A DNA stretch of 64,000 bases, taken from positions 36,089-100,088 of the forward strand of contig CAJTSL010000007.1 in assembly GCA_910578845.1 (NCBI GenBank), in the 5' to 3' direction. This DNA is from an uncultured Lachnospiraceae bacterium. GTDB lineage: Bacteria > Bacillota > Clostridia > Lachnospirales > Lachnospiraceae. The notes below the pieces were generated by a model. The model saw only the letters and a program-made list of their open reading frames with translations. It made no database searches and had not been told where the DNA came from. Made by a program: the position numbers and the translations under genes. Below are positions 1 to 7,238 of this stretch, one piece after another (positions within the stretch are counted from its first letter, which is position 1; every line of letters begins with the position of its first letter).

Positions 1-181
1 CGTTATAATTCGTGAAAGCATATCTTACGCCGAGCATCGGCAGATAAAAGAATATAATCGCAAAAACCAATACAGGAAGGAACATCAGATAAAACCCTCT
101 GTATTTATAAATACGCGTCCCCAATGATTTACTGGTTCCATTTGCCTGCGCAGGAACCTTCTTATTATTATTCTTCGCCAT
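1..181 (-). CDS. ABC sugar permease, LplB type (N-terminal part)
   Basis: Only the first 60 codons are in the window; the gene runs off the left edge. The ATG at 181 follows a purine-rich AGGAAG site. A polar, Asn/Lys-rich cytoplasmic start is followed by one hydrophobic segment at about residues 30-50, ending in a Phe-Tyr-Leu-Pro-Met stretch typical of the first helix of LplB/MalF-like permeases. It lies just downstream of the binding protein at 333-2009 on the same strand, so the two probably serve one oligosaccharide importer. The substrate cannot be told from this fragment. Confidence 0.75.
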   Translation of the reverse strand, partial: MAKNNNKKVPAQANGTSKSLGTRIYKYRGFYLMFLPVLVFAIIFFYLPMLGVRYAFTNYN

Positions 182-232
182 ATTCATTCTTCCTTTTCCT
201 AAAACTAGATTACTGAACTATCCCCAACGATG

Positions 233-282
233 AATTATGTGAAGTTACAGCTATGCATACGCTGCCATAACTCCACATAATT
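233..282 (-). other. Intergenic stem-loop between binding protein and permease
   Basis: AATTATGTG (233-241) pairs with CACATAATT (274-282), and the inner AGTTA/TAACT arms extend the stem around an AGC/GCT core. It sits between the binding-protein stop and the permease start. Such stem-loops commonly stabilise the upstream message or partly stop transcription, so that more binding protein than permease is made. The position fits that role; function is inferred. The rest of the 182-332 gap shows nothing else. Confidence 0.5.
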
Positions 283-332
283 TCTTTTTGATCTCAGGAA
301 AAATACCTTTTCAATTTTATATCACTTATAGA

Positions 333-2009
333 TTACTTATTCAAAGAATCCACGATCATCTGTGACCAGTTCGCGCCACCGTCAGCTTCATACTGTGCGT
401 ATGCGTCTTCGATTGTAAGCTCGCCCAAAGCAACCTTTGCAATCAACTGGTTCTTCAATGTTGTCAAATCACCGTTGTACTGTGCCATTTCATCTGTAGA
501 AGGAACAAGTACCGCAGATACGGAATTCTGTGCGAACAATGTTGCGGAAGCAGTATTCTCTTCTTCTCTGCCTTCTTTTGAAGGGTCATTAGCCAAATCT
601 ACAAGCGCAAGCGCCGGATCGATATGAGCTTTTGTATACTGTGTTCCAGGAGTCTCAAGGTTATCAAGGCCGTGGAATTCACCTTCTGCATAAACTTTCT
701 CAAGTGATTTTCCTTCGTCATCTGTCTGGCCTTCATATAAGGTTTCAGCCTTTGTTGACCAGTGTACATCTTCTACGCCATATGACCATAAGAACTGTAC
801 GTCGCCGCCATCCTGCATAGTTTCAATGAAATATTTGAAAACGCCTTCCGGGTTCTCACAGGTAGATGTGATGCACCATACCGGAGGAACACGGTCAAGA
901 TAAGCGCCTACTTCTGCGATAGGCTCTAATGCAACAAGCTCACCGCTAAGGCCATTGTTCTCAAGGTTGTTCTTTAAGTTAGTTGCCCATGTGCCTGCCC
1001 AATAAGTGAATACACCAAAGTCATCACTGTAGAATTTGTTACGGCAGTCTTTTGTTCCCTGATCCAGAGAAGCTTTATCAAGGATACCTGATGCAACCGC
1101 ATCACTCAATCTCTCAAGAGCTGCTTTCATAGAGTCTTCTGTAAAGCCATCTACCCATTTGCCGCTAGCATCTTTATAGAAGCTTGGGTAAGCATCCTGA
1201 TAAATTTCAGGAAGGTAGTTTACGTAAGGAGCTTCTGTGCCAACAAAACCGGCAGAAGCAATTGCTGCGTAAGTATTACCATCTACACCGTCGCCGTCCG
1301 GATCGCCTGTCATGAACGCATCAAGCATAGCCTTATACTCTTCCCAGTTTGTAGGAGCGCTTGTGATGCCACAGTTGTCCATCCATGTCTTCTTCACATA
1401 AGTAACACAACCGTTACCACGTGTGGAAGGCATACCGTAAAGACGTCCGTCAATCTTAACACCTTCTACAACGCCTGCGCCGTCATGAGCTTCCTGTCTT
1501 TTCTTTAATTCGGAATTCTCCCATGCATCAGTCATATCCCACAGTACGCCTTCTGCTGCATATCCTGCATAATATGTACTGGAAAGGATCATAACATCCG
1601 GCAAATCGCCACTTGCAACGATCTGGCCTACGTTATCATAGTACGCATCATGGTCAGGCTGGATAACATTGATTTTAATTCCAATCAGTTCCTCTAGCTT
1701 AGCCATAAACTTATCCTGCGCATTAGGCTGTGTGAAAACAGTACCATCAACCAAAATCGTAATCTCTTCTGGTTTCTCAACATCAGATGCTTCTGCACTG
1801 CTGTCGTCGGTAGTTGTAGCGCTATTATCTGTCGATTCCGCACTGTTGTCTGTCGATTCCGCACTGTTGTCTGTCGTTGCTGCGCTGTTGTCTGTTGTAG
1901 CCGCATTGTCAGTGGAGCTTGCATCGCCCCCCCCTCCTCCGTTGCCACATCCAACTAAGGAAGCAGTCATAACAGCAACCATGAGTAAAGAAACAATTTT
2001 CTTTTTCAT
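333..2009 (-). CDS. Lipoprotein sugar-binding protein of an ABC transporter (LplA-like)
   Basis: Extracellular solute-binding protein, family 1, anchored as a lipoprotein. The first 20 residues form a signal peptide ending in the lipobox Leu-Val-Gly-Cys21. A glycine run and a Ser/Thr/Asp/Asn-rich linker to about residue 75 tether the binding domain, which begins near the Glu-Glu-Ile-Thr-Ile strand. The 558-residue length matches the large LplA/YtcQ group that captures oligosaccharides. An AAGGAGG site precedes the ATG. It lies upstream of an LplB-type permease. The linker is encoded by 21-bp tandem repeats beside a run of eight G, which could make its length or frame variable. The ligand is unknown; plant-derived oligosaccharides are a guess from context. 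Confidence 0.85.
   Translation of the reverse strand: MKKKIVSLLMVAVMTASLVGCGNGGGGGDASSTDNAATTDNSAATTDNSAESTDNSAESTDNSATTTDDSSAEASDVEKPEEITILVDGTVFTQPNAQDKFMAKLEELIGIKINVIQPDHDAYYDNVGQIVASGDLPDVMILSSTYYAGYAAEGVLWDMTDAWENSELKKRQEAHDGAGVVEGVKIDGRLYGMPSTRGNGCVTYVKKTWMDNCGITSAPTNWEEYKAMLDAFMTGDPDGDGVDGNTYAAIASAGFVGTEAPYVNYLPEIYQDAYPSFYKDASGKWVDGFTEDSMKAALERLSDAVASGILDKASLDQGTKDCRNKFYSDDFGVFTYWAGTWATNLKNNLENNGLSGELVALEPIAEVGAYLDRVPPVWCITSTCENPEGVFKYFIETMQDGGDVQFLWSYGVEDVHWSTKAETLYEGQTDDEGKSLEKVYAEGEFHGLDNLETPGTQYTKAHIDPALALVDLANDPSKEGREEENTASATLFAQNSVSAVLVPSTDEMAQYNGDLTTLKNQLIAKVALGELTIEDAYAQYEADGGANWSQMIVDSLNK
1828..1910 (-). repeat. 21-bp tandem repeat in the lipoprotein linker
   Basis: Units at 1828-1848 and 1849-1869 are identical, the unit at 1870-1890 diverges, and a fourth is degenerate. 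Each unit codes for seven residues of the Thr-Asp-Asn-Ser-Ala type, so copy-number change would keep frame. A run of eight C on the plus strand (1927-1934; G in the coding strand) encodes the glycine stretch just after the lipid-anchored cysteine. Confidence 0.8.
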
Positions 2010-2125
2010 AAAGACCTCCTTGTAAATATAATTTTTCTTTAGATGTAATTGCTTTCATCTCAATATTTATCATATCTCTATCATATGATTCTGTCAAGGA
2101 GATTTTTTGATTTTAAGCCGTTTTT

Positions 2126-4279
2126 TCAAATTTTAAACACCGAAATTTCTGATTTCAAACCCTGCATATTTTCACCCAAAAGCTCTGCCGTTTTATTCAG
2201 ATTTTCCACATTAGCCAAGAGCATGCATGCGATATCCTTGACTTTTTCGGCACTGTTAGCGGTTTCTTCAATGATATTGGAGATATTCTGCACGCCCTGG
2301 ACAGTGTCACGGCGCTCAATATCGGCTTTATCCATACTATCCACAATGTCTTTCAATCCCGCTGCAAGGGAGCTCATCTGTTCCCTCATGTCTCCAAAAA
2401 CTTTAATGACCTGCTCCACCGATTCGCTCTGCAACGCCACCATTTCCTGCGCCTGTCCGGCGTTCCTCACGCTGTTCTCCGTCTGTGCCATAATCTGTGT
2501 CACATTCCGCTGGATCTCTCCCGCCGCGGTTGCCGAATCATCCGCCAGCTTACGGATCTCTTCCGCTACGACCGAGAATCCTCTGCCGGCATCTCCTGCC
2601 CTTGCCGCTTCAATAGAGGCATTCAATGACAAAAGGTTCGTCTGCTCAGAGATGGATGTAATCGTTTCCACAAAAGAATTAATGATTTCATATTCTTTCT
2701 TCAAAGACTCAATGCTTGTACCTACTTCAGACGTCATCTCTGTCGTTTTCCTTGCACGTTCTCCTAGTAGCTGTATGATCTCTATTCCTTGATTGATCAT
2801 ATCTTCATTCTCATCCACCAGCATCTCTACCTTCTCTACGACTTTGCCTACTTCTTGGATTTCGTTGGAGAGAATATCCGTCCTGGTCACACATTCCTGC
2901 GCATTTTCTGTCTGTCTGCCAATACCTTCGTGAATCTCTTCAATCACTCTCGTAATGTCATGCGAGTATTCGTCAATTACCGTTGAAACCTCTTCCACGC
3001 TCGTTGCAGATTTCTCTAATTCATTAGTCGCATTCGTCACCTGGTTCACCAGTTTCTTGGTATTGGCAATCATATTCGTCGCAGATCCCGCAAGATTCCG
3101 GAATTCATCATGCCCCTTCGCCTGTATCGTAATGGTCAGGTCGCCTTTTGCCACTTCACCGAATTTCTTAGAAATGCCTTTCATATTCGCCTGAATCCCT
3201 GCCGCAACGAATATACCGATCACCAATGCAATGATGCATGCCAGAATAACAAGCACTACTGTCAGCATCTTGATCTCCTCTGCCTGGCTTGTTACCGTGC
3301 TCATCGGCACCAACGCACATACGGTAATGTCTTCTATGTCATTGCTCCTTGTATAAAAGAACAGGTAATTCCTTCCCCGGTAATCGATCTGGGCAGAGCC
3401 GCTCATGTTCTCAGCATTGATTTCTCCGAAGAAATCCTGCCCAAAGAAGACCAACTCCCCTTCCGCAAACGCGCTCGTTTGTCCTTCCTCTAACTGCTCC
3501 GCGACGATTTCTCTTCCGTTTTCAGTAACAAATCCAATTACACTGCCCTCTCCCAAGTCTAACCCGGATATTAACTCCGTAATCGTGTCTTTCTTAATGT
3601 CAATGACAACACATCCGTTCTTAGACTTTGTAAGGATTTCATACGACAATATATATTCATCGTCTGTTTTCTCTATCGCCTCATCAATAAGCGGATGGAA
3701 ATCAATCCAAGTCTCTATGCTGCTCTTCCCATTCGATACAGACTCCCGGTGCGCCTTCAGAATGCCCGGTGTGCTTTTATTCGTGGCGGTTGAGATGATC
3801 GCAAGATCTTCTTTCGGAATGATATGTATATTGCTGATAAAAGGAATTGCCGTCTGAGACGATATCATATCCGTATCAATGCTACGTAACGTATCTTTCT
3901 TCTCAATCGGCGAATTCTCTAATGTTCCCTGAAGATATCTGCCGACATCCACGTCAAATGCATATTTTAACCCTTCCGCTTTTATGAAAGAACAGCTCAT
4001 CTCGATATATTCCTTCGTCATTTCCATCGTCTGTAGCGTGGACTCCTGAAACTTCTCGCTAAGTCCCTCTTCCGCTTTCCGATACGCTGAAACGCCTATA
4101 ATGACCATGAACACAATCGGGACAAGAAAGCAAATTACAATTTTGTTGCGGATGCCAAGCAGCATGAAGCTTGAAGATTTCTCAACCTTCTTCAGATCCT
4201 TTCCTACCTTTTCAGGTTTCGGTTTCTGACTGACAGTAGTCTTTTTTTCTTTTGTGATTTTTACTTTTTCTTTTTTCAT
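2126..4279 (-). CDS. Methyl-accepting chemotaxis protein
   Basis: A 717-residue transmembrane chemoreceptor. After a long basic cytoplasmic start, the first membrane helix is near residues 47-63. An extracellular sensing region of about 270 residues, probably a Cache-type fold, ends at a second helix near 340-362. HAMP follows, then the cytoplasmic signalling coiled coil, whose conserved tip (Glu-Gln-Thr-Asn-Leu-Leu, Leu-Asn-Ala, Glu-Ala-Ala-Arg-Ala-Gly) is near residues 540-565. It implies a motile, chemotactic cell that may sense pectin-derived sugars, given the ABC importer 116 bp downstream. A TATAAT-like -10 for this gene lies at 4314-4319, without a clear -35. The ligand is not predictable. 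Confidence 0.92.
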   Translation of the reverse strand: MKKEKVKITKEKKTTVSQKPKPEKVGKDLKKVEKSSSFMLLGIRNKIVICFLVPIVFMVIIGVSAYRKAEEGLSEKFQESTLQTMEMTKEYIEMSCSFIKAEGLKYAFDVDVGRYLQGTLENSPIEKKDTLRSIDTDMISSQTAIPFISNIHIIPKEDLAIISTATNKSTPGILKAHRESVSNGKSSIETWIDFHPLIDEAIEKTDDEYILSYEILTKSKNGCVVIDIKKDTITELISGLDLGEGSVIGFVTENGREIVAEQLEEGQTSAFAEGELVFFGQDFFGEINAENMSGSAQIDYRGRNYLFFYTRSNDIEDITVCALVPMSTVTSQAEEIKMLTVVLVILACIIALVIGIFVAAGIQANMKGISKKFGEVAKGDLTITIQAKGHDEFRNLAGSATNMIANTKKLVNQVTNATNELEKSATSVEEVSTVIDEYSHDITRVIEEIHEGIGRQTENAQECVTRTDILSNEIQEVGKVVEKVEMLVDENEDMINQGIEIIQLLGERARKTTEMTSEVGTSIESLKKEYEIINSFVETITSISEQTNLLSLNASIEAARAGDAGRGFSVVAEEIRKLADDSATAAGEIQRNVTQIMAQTENSVRNAGQAQEMVALQSESVEQVIKVFGDMREQMSSLAAGLKDIVDSMDKADIERRDTVQGVQNISNIIEETANSAEKVKDIACMLLANVENLNKTAELLGENMQGLKSEISVFKI

Positions 4280-4427
4280 CTTGTAGCCACCTGCCCCTTT
4301 CCATAGTAGAACTATTATACAATAAATCCTGCTATTTTAAAACACATTTTGTGAATATTTCCAACTGAAATGCATGTTATAATCATATCAATATGAAAAA
4401 TCACCATTTTTGAAAGGCGGAATATTT

Positions 4428-5936
4428 ATGCTTACATTTGAACAATCCACACCCGAATCGCTCGGCGTCCCCTCGGATTCCATCATACGTTTCATCAAGC
4501 GGCTTCAAGCACGGCAGATCCCAATGCATAGCTTGCTCCTAATGCGGCACGATAAACTATTTTTTGAAGGTTATTACGCTCCCTATAATGCCTCTACCTT
4601 GCACCGCATGTTTTCTATCAGCAAAAGCTTCACTTCGATCGCGATCGGGTTGCTCGTTGATGAAGGAAGGCTCTCTCTGGATGACCCGATCATTCACCAT
4701 TTCCCCGAGAAGCTCCCGGCAAAAGTCCATCCCTGGATTGCCGCAATGACCATCCGGGATATGTTAATGATGCGTTCCTGCCACGCCGCGACCACCTATA
4801 AGCTCGACATGTCCTCAGACTGGGTTGAAAGCTATTTCACAACGGCGCCCACGCACCCTGCCGGCACGCTTTTCCATTATGATACTTCCGCACCGCACAC
4901 CCTCTGTGCGCTGGTGGAGAAAATGACCAAGCTGGACATGCTGGATTATCTGAAAGAAAAACTTCGCCCGTTAGGCTTTTCGGAATGCTCCTATATATTA
5001 AAAGACCCTTTTGGCGTATCTATGGGCGGCAGCGGTTTGGTCGCCCTTCCTATGGATATGCTAAAATTCGGCTACTTCCTCGCGCACAAAGGCTTCATCG
5101 GTGGGCAACAGCTTATCTCGCCCGCTTATATTGATATGGCAGTATCTCCTATGAGTGAAACATGCGTGACAGCGCCGCTCCCAAGCGAGGCGCAAGGATA
5201 TGGCATGCAATTCTGGCGTGGCGAAAAGAACAATTATGTCTGTTACGGCATGGGCGGACAGCTTATTATCGTCTTCCCAGATTATGATCTTATCTGTGTC
5301 ACGACAGCAGATACCCAATCAATCGCTGGCGGCAACCAGCAGATCTATGATGCCTTATACGAAGAGCTCCTGCCTTTCCTACAGGACGCTCCGCTGCCGG
5401 AAGACCCAAAGGCTGCCTCCTCCTTAGCAGACATGCTCCCTTCCCTTTGCATAGAGCCTTTATCCAGCACACTCTCACCCGAAAAAGCATTGGAAAATAT
5501 GCACAAAATAAACGGTAAGACTTTTCTCGTCCAGACACCAAGTTCCGAATTTGAAAGTTTTACCGTTCACCTGGAAGGCCAAACCGGGAAATTATCTTTC
5601 GCATACCGCGGAAAGCCTTATGCGGTATCCTTCGGCCTTGGTAATCTTGTGACAGGTTCTTTCCCAATCTATGATATGCAATATGCCGCAAGCGGCGCCT
5701 GGCTCTTAGACGGCACGCTTTATATCAAAGCCCACATTATCGACGCTTACGTAGGCAATGTGCAATTCCAGCTATCTTTCCGGGAAAAGGAGCTGGTGAT
5801 TTTCATGCGCAAGAAAGAAGAAAGCCTGTTCCAGGAATTCGATGGCCATTTGTATTGTACGCAAGTAGAATCAAAGACCCCGCTGCAAGCAACGGGATAT
5901 CAAACTTGCAGCACTACAGAGCAGCGGGGTATTTGA
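4428..5936 (+). CDS. Serine hydrolase of the beta-lactamase / penicillin-binding class C fold
   Basis: About 502 residues. The catalytic SxxK motif is Ser63-Ile-Ser-Lys66, and a Tyr-Asp-Thr-Ser stretch in the middle occupies the place of the family's YxN motif. The surrounding Phe-Ser-Ile-Ser-Lys-Ser-Phe and Leu-Asp-Asp-Pro patterns are typical of beta-lactamase-related esterases and peptidases. The last ~150 residues form an extra, probably beta-rich domain. No signal peptide, so it acts in the cytoplasm, perhaps as an esterase on acylated sugars; that is inference. The ATG at 4428 is chosen over an in-frame TTG at 4410 because an AAAGGCGG site sits seven bases before it. A TATAAT at 4378-4383 may be its -10. 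Confidence 0.8.
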   Translation: MLTFEQSTPESLGVPSDSIIRFIKRLQARQIPMHSLLLMRHDKLFFEGYYAPYNASTLHRMFSISKSFTSIAIGLLVDEGRLSLDDPIIHHFPEKLPAKVHPWIAAMTIRDMLMMRSCHAATTYKLDMSSDWVESYFTTAPTHPAGTLFHYDTSAPHTLCALVEKMTKLDMLDYLKEKLRPLGFSECSYILKDPFGVSMGGSGLVALPMDMLKFGYFLAHKGFIGGQQLISPAYIDMAVSPMSETCVTAPLPSEAQGYGMQFWRGEKNNYVCYGMGGQLIIVFPDYDLICVTTADTQSIAGGNQQIYDALYEELLPFLQDAPLPEDPKAASSLADMLPSLCIEPLSSTLSPEKALENMHKINGKTFLVQTPSSEFESFTVHLEGQTGKLSFAYRGKPYAVSFGLGNLVTGSFPIYDMQYAASGAWLLDGTLYIKAHIIDAYVGNVQFQLSFREKELVIFMRKKEESLFQEFDGHLYCTQVESKTPLQATGYQTCSTTEQRGI

Positions 5937-5940
5937 TCCT

Positions 5941-5997
5941 CACGGCAGTCGCCAAATGTCTGCAAGCAGCCACTTGGCTCGTTGCCCGCGGGAATAA
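5941..5997. repeat. Palindromic intergenic repeat, family X, copy 1
   Basis: Shares the core TCTGCAAGCAGCCAC and flanking CGCCAAA / TTGGC arms with 27461-27518. The arms can pair around the core, giving a nested hairpin. It begins within five bases of the stop codon of the serine hydrolase. Together with the Y and Z copies that follow, it fills most of the 286-bp gap. Confidence 0.7.
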
Positions 5998-6004
5998 ACA
6001 ACCC

Positions 6005-6043
6005 AATCCCCATGTCAGAGCAGTTTACTGCGATGACACGCGC
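6005..6043. repeat. Palindromic intergenic repeat, family Y, copy 1 (truncated)
   Basis: AATCCCCATG, then GTCAGAGCAGTTTACTGC, matches 31335 and 55978 almost exactly. After the GATGACACGCG stretch it diverges and lacks the closing GGCTCTGAC arm found in the other two copies, so this copy looks truncated or fused to the Z element that follows. Confidence 0.75.
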
Positions 6044-6074
6044 CGGGGCGACGCAAATCTGTAACGCTCCGACA

Positions 6075-6152
6075 CAGCTTGCGAACTTTGGAGCCATGAC
6101 GCTATCAGCGCGGGCTCAAATTCGCAGTTGAAAAATCAAAGTTTTTTCAACC
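6075..6152. repeat. Palindromic intergenic repeat, family Z, copy 1
   Basis: CTTGCGAACTTTGG, GACGCTATCAGCGC and CAAATTCGCA correspond in order to 7091-7140. The outer arms are complementary and the GCTATCAGC centre forms a small loop. It ends in a GTTGAAAAA / TTTTTTCAAC hairpin (6127-6151), as copy 2 ends in a matching GGTTGAAAAAT hairpin. Confidence 0.7.
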
Positions 6153-6162
6153 TATCAAAATA

Positions 6163-6190
6163 GAGAATGCCCATTTCCCAGGGCATTCTC
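6163..6190 (-). terminator. Intrinsic terminator of the isomerase gene
   Basis: GAGAATGCCC (6163-6172) and GGGCATTCTC (6181-6190) make a perfect 10-bp stem with an 8-base loop. On the minus strand it is followed by TATTTTGA, a short U-rich tail, 33 bp after the stop of the gene at 6223. Confidence 0.75.
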
Positions 6191-6222
6191 CAATGTAAAG
6201 AAAATCCGCTCTATAGACCATG

Positions 6223-7068
6223 CTACTCTACCGTGCATGCATCCCAAAGGCCTTGTATATATTCTCTGGCTCCCACGGCATTTTCTGGATTTGTATTTTC
6301 CAGCGTCACATGCACATATGGCTTTTCTTTCTTAATGAAACGAATGATCTCGTCATAATCCATTTCTCCCGTCCCAGCCGCTACAGAAACCAATTCGTTG
6401 TTTTCTACGCGGAAATCTTTAATGTGTACAACGGCGATATCTTTACCAAGCAGGCTGATCGCTTCATGGATAATCTGTTCTCTGTTCTGGTAATTGCTAA
6501 TGTCTAAGAGATTCACCGGATCGAAGATGATCTGAAGATTGGGCGATGCAATTTCGTCAAGCACCTGTCTGGCACGCGTTGGATTGCATACAATATGCTT
6601 AAATACCGGCTCGATTGCAAAGATCACGCCCATCTTCTCCGCATATTTCACTACCGGCTTTACATTTTCTATGAAAATCTGTAGCGCTTCTTCCGAATGG
6701 TTGCGTTCCTCATATTGATATGCTTCATTGACCGCTCCGGTCTCTGTCCCTACTACGCCTGCTCCCAGAAGAGAGGCAAAACGGATATGAGCCAAATACC
6801 GCGCCTGGTTTTTGCGCAGACTTTCCACATTTGGATTTGCCAGGTTCAAATAACAGCCAAGCACTGCGATATCAAGCTTATTCTTTGCGAATAAATTCCG
6901 CAAATAGCAGGCAAATCCCGGTGTCAGCGCGCTATCCGATACCGAATGCCCGGTAATCACTTTCGAAAGCGCCAAATGCCCACAGAGAAATCCCTGTTCT
7001 TGTGCAATCTGCAAACGTTCTTCAAGCGGCGCCTTCCTAATATCATGTAACCGTATTCCTAACTGCAT
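6223..7068 (-). CDS. Sugar phosphate isomerase/epimerase-like TIM-barrel protein
   Basis: 281 residues of the xylose-isomerase-like TIM-barrel fold (AP endonuclease family 2). Barrel-strand ends carry candidate metal ligands: Glu in Ala-Ile-Glu-Pro-Val-Phe, Asp in Ile-Phe-Asp-Pro-Val-Asn, His in Val-Val-His-Ile-Lys-Asp and Glu in Thr-Leu-Glu-Asn-Thr. It probably isomerises or epimerises a free or phosphorylated sugar; the substrate is unknown. The frame is open upstream to 7269, but the ATG at 7068 with a perfect GGAGG is the clear start; the upstream part is repeat DNA. Last gene of the uxaB-uxaA-SDR-GH28 array. Its 31-bp leader is nearly identical to that of kdgF. Confidence 0.8.
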   Translation of the reverse strand: MQLGIRLHDIRKAPLEERLQIAQEQGFLCGHLALSKVITGHSVSDSALTPGFACYLRNLFAKNKLDIAVLGCYLNLANPNVESLRKNQARYLAHIRFASLLGAGVVGTETGAVNEAYQYEERNHSEEALQIFIENVKPVVKYAEKMGVIFAIEPVFKHIVCNPTRARQVLDEIASPNLQIIFDPVNLLDISNYQNREQIIHEAISLLGKDIAVVHIKDFRVENNELVSVAAGTGEMDYDEIIRFIKKEKPYVHVTLENTNPENAVGAREYIQGLWDACTVE

Positions 7069-7070
7069 TT

Positions 7071-7238
7071 TAATCCTCCATTCTTGCTCAACTTGCGAAT
7101 TTTGGGGCCAAGACGCTATCAGCGCCGGCACAAATTTGCATACTTTGTTTACAAATTTTCGCCATCTCAGGTAAATTTGTGACGCTCTGGCACAAATTGC
7201 GGGTTGAAAAATTAGTGCATCAGCATGATTTTTCAACC
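7071..7238 (-). repeat. Palindromic intergenic repeat, family Z, copy 2, carrying a ribosome site
   Basis: The whole gap between the GH28 stop and the isomerase start is repeat-like. 7091-7140 is the Z core. A second, partial copy of its right arm lies at 7171-7200. A GGTTGAAAAAT / ATTTTTCAACC hairpin (7202-7238) begins at the GH28 stop codon and may act as its terminator. 7071-7101, including the ribosome site, matches 56532-56564 at about 30 of 31 positions. Confidence 0.7.

Noticed and set aside
1828..1910. Possible CRISPR-like or other non-coding repeat array
   Set aside because: Units are contiguous without spacers and encode a regular Thr/Asp/Asn/Ser linker.
2049..2792. Long plus-strand open frame opposite the chemoreceptor gene
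   Set aside because: The opposite strand encodes a complete chemoreceptor with conserved tip; the plus frame has no ribosome site and reads as a low-complexity Ser/Ile-rich shadow.
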